NCBI GenBank assembly: GCA_013400155.1
Contig: VXBM01000557.1
Coordinates: 439,094 to 503,093, forward strand
Source of the DNA: Helopsaltes ochotensis
Lineage: Eukaryota > Chordata > Aves > Passeriformes > Locustellidae
Direction: 5' to 3'
Length of the DNA stretch: 64,000 nucleotides
Of the stretch, positions 63,330 through 64,000 are shown piece after piece. The notes beneath the pieces were generated by a model, which saw only the letters and a list, made by a program, of their open reading frames with translations, had not been told where the DNA came from and made no database searches. Both the position numbers and the translations under genes were made by a program. The first letter of the stretch is position 1; each line of letters begins with the position of its first letter.

Positions 63330-63540
63330 AACATCACAGAGACCTGCGGTGCTCAGCCTGGAGAAGGGAAGGCTCCAGGGAGACCTCATGGACCCTTCCA
63401 GTGTCTAAAGGGGGTCCAGAAGAGCTGGAGAGGAACTTTGGACCAGTGCATGACAGGACAAGAGGGATGGCTTCAACCTGGCAGGGTTAGACTGGAGATT
63501 AGGAAGGAATTCTTGCCTATGAGTGGAGTGAGACCTCATT
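63330..63540 (+). mobile_element. CR1 internal fragment
   Basis: GTGCTCAGCCTGGAGAAGGG, CTCCAGGGAGACCTCATGGA, GGGGGTCCAGAAGAGCTGGA, CATGACAGGACAAGAGGGAT and GATTAGGAAGGAATTCTTGC. It keeps the region 5' of the usual 3' end, with the terminus lost. Confidence 0.88.
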
Positions 63541-64000
63541 GTACAGAAAAACTGGGGATGTCTGTAACAAACACTTCCAGAAGAGAGAGGAGGGGAAGAA
63601 AAAAAAAAAAGTTGGATTTGATACAAAAAAATTGTCACTTTTTTTTACCATTTTCTGCTAGAAAGGAGAATGAGGGATGAGCCACCCCCTACTGTGGAGA
63701 AGATAGAGGTCAACACAGAGCAGTTCCCACTTCTGTGGTAGCAATAAACAAGAAGCAAAAGAAAAGTGTGTACCAAAACCATTTAATAATTCATTCTGCA
63801 CGTGCTTTGTTTTAAGCCTTCTGTTCCTTGCCAATTTAGTTGCTATCCAAAGAGCTGGTGAGGAATTCTAAGATCTGGCTAGTTAACCATGCTGGGTTAA
63901 GTGCCTGTTTTATTTACACCTCTGCATCCTAATTCAATTTTTTAACAGGGTTGTAGAGATTTAATGAGGCAGATCTTAATCCATACGCCAAGGTCCAGAT

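Larger units (their letters stand above)
57302..64000 (-). other. ARMH4: 5' flank of the acidic exon: upstream ARMH4 intron (runs off window)
   Basis: No long minus-strand coding frame occurs here, so the large ectodomain exon expected from the human gene must lie beyond the right edge. The intron entering the acidic exon is phase 1. The stretch holds CR1 fragments, A/C-rich simple repeats (60938-61040 and 62435-62520) and unique sequence. Confidence 0.7.

Noticed and set aside
1..64000. CRISPR arrays, tRNA, rRNA or bacterial-type operons
   Set aside because: None seen; the regular repeats present are microsatellites, one minisatellite and dispersed CR1/LTR copies.

Overview
This window is vertebrate nuclear DNA, almost certainly from a bird. 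The main evidence is about two dozen scattered, mostly 5'-truncated fragments of the avian LINE CR1 in both orientations. Many still carry the typical 3' end (a head like AGAATCATAGAATGGTTT when read antisense). There are also solo LTRs of an endogenous retrovirus, long unique AT-rich stretches and intron-split coding sequence. No bacterial-type gene organisation is present, and most long open frames are chance frames running over CR1 copies or simple repeats.

Only one protein-coding gene can be supported. It is the 3' part of ARMH4 (C14orf37/UT2, armadillo-like helical domain-containing protein 4) on the minus strand. Four coding exons with good splice sites and matching phases were found, in transcript order: an acidic exon (57301-57047), a 32-nt exon (30319-30288), the transmembrane exon (25699-25565) and the terminal exon (25373-25305, stop at 25307-25305). 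A 3' UTR of about 0.7 kb leads to a candidate poly(A) signal at 24633-24628. Together the exons encode the acidic juxtamembrane ectodomain, one membrane helix, a basic stop-transfer segment and a short cytoplasmic tail ending SSEDEF. The rest of the gene (signal peptide and most of the ectodomain, in human carried mainly by one large exon) must lie beyond base 64000. Introns in the window are about 26.7 kb, 4.6 kb and 0.19 kb, and the 5' part of a further intron fills 57302-64000.

Layout: 1-24600 is intergenic sequence downstream of ARMH4, with an ancient LINE fragment near 9.5-10 kb, several CR1 copies and a solo LTR nested in a CR1. 24600-25373 is the 3' UTR and last exon. 25374-30287 holds the last two introns, with a second solo LTR 70 bp from an exon and a GTTAAGT-rich AT stretch. 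30320-57046 is the giant intron with most of the CR1 copies and a 14-bp minisatellite. 57047-64000 is the acidic exon and upstream intron.

The observations most worth a second look are a tandem duplication of the splice donor of the transmembrane exon, which would give an alternative cytoplasmic tail; the LTR next to that exon; the array of GTTAAGT motifs (ACTTAAC on the gene strand); and a palindromic MITE-like element near 2.5 kb. I found no convincing new multi-gene system.
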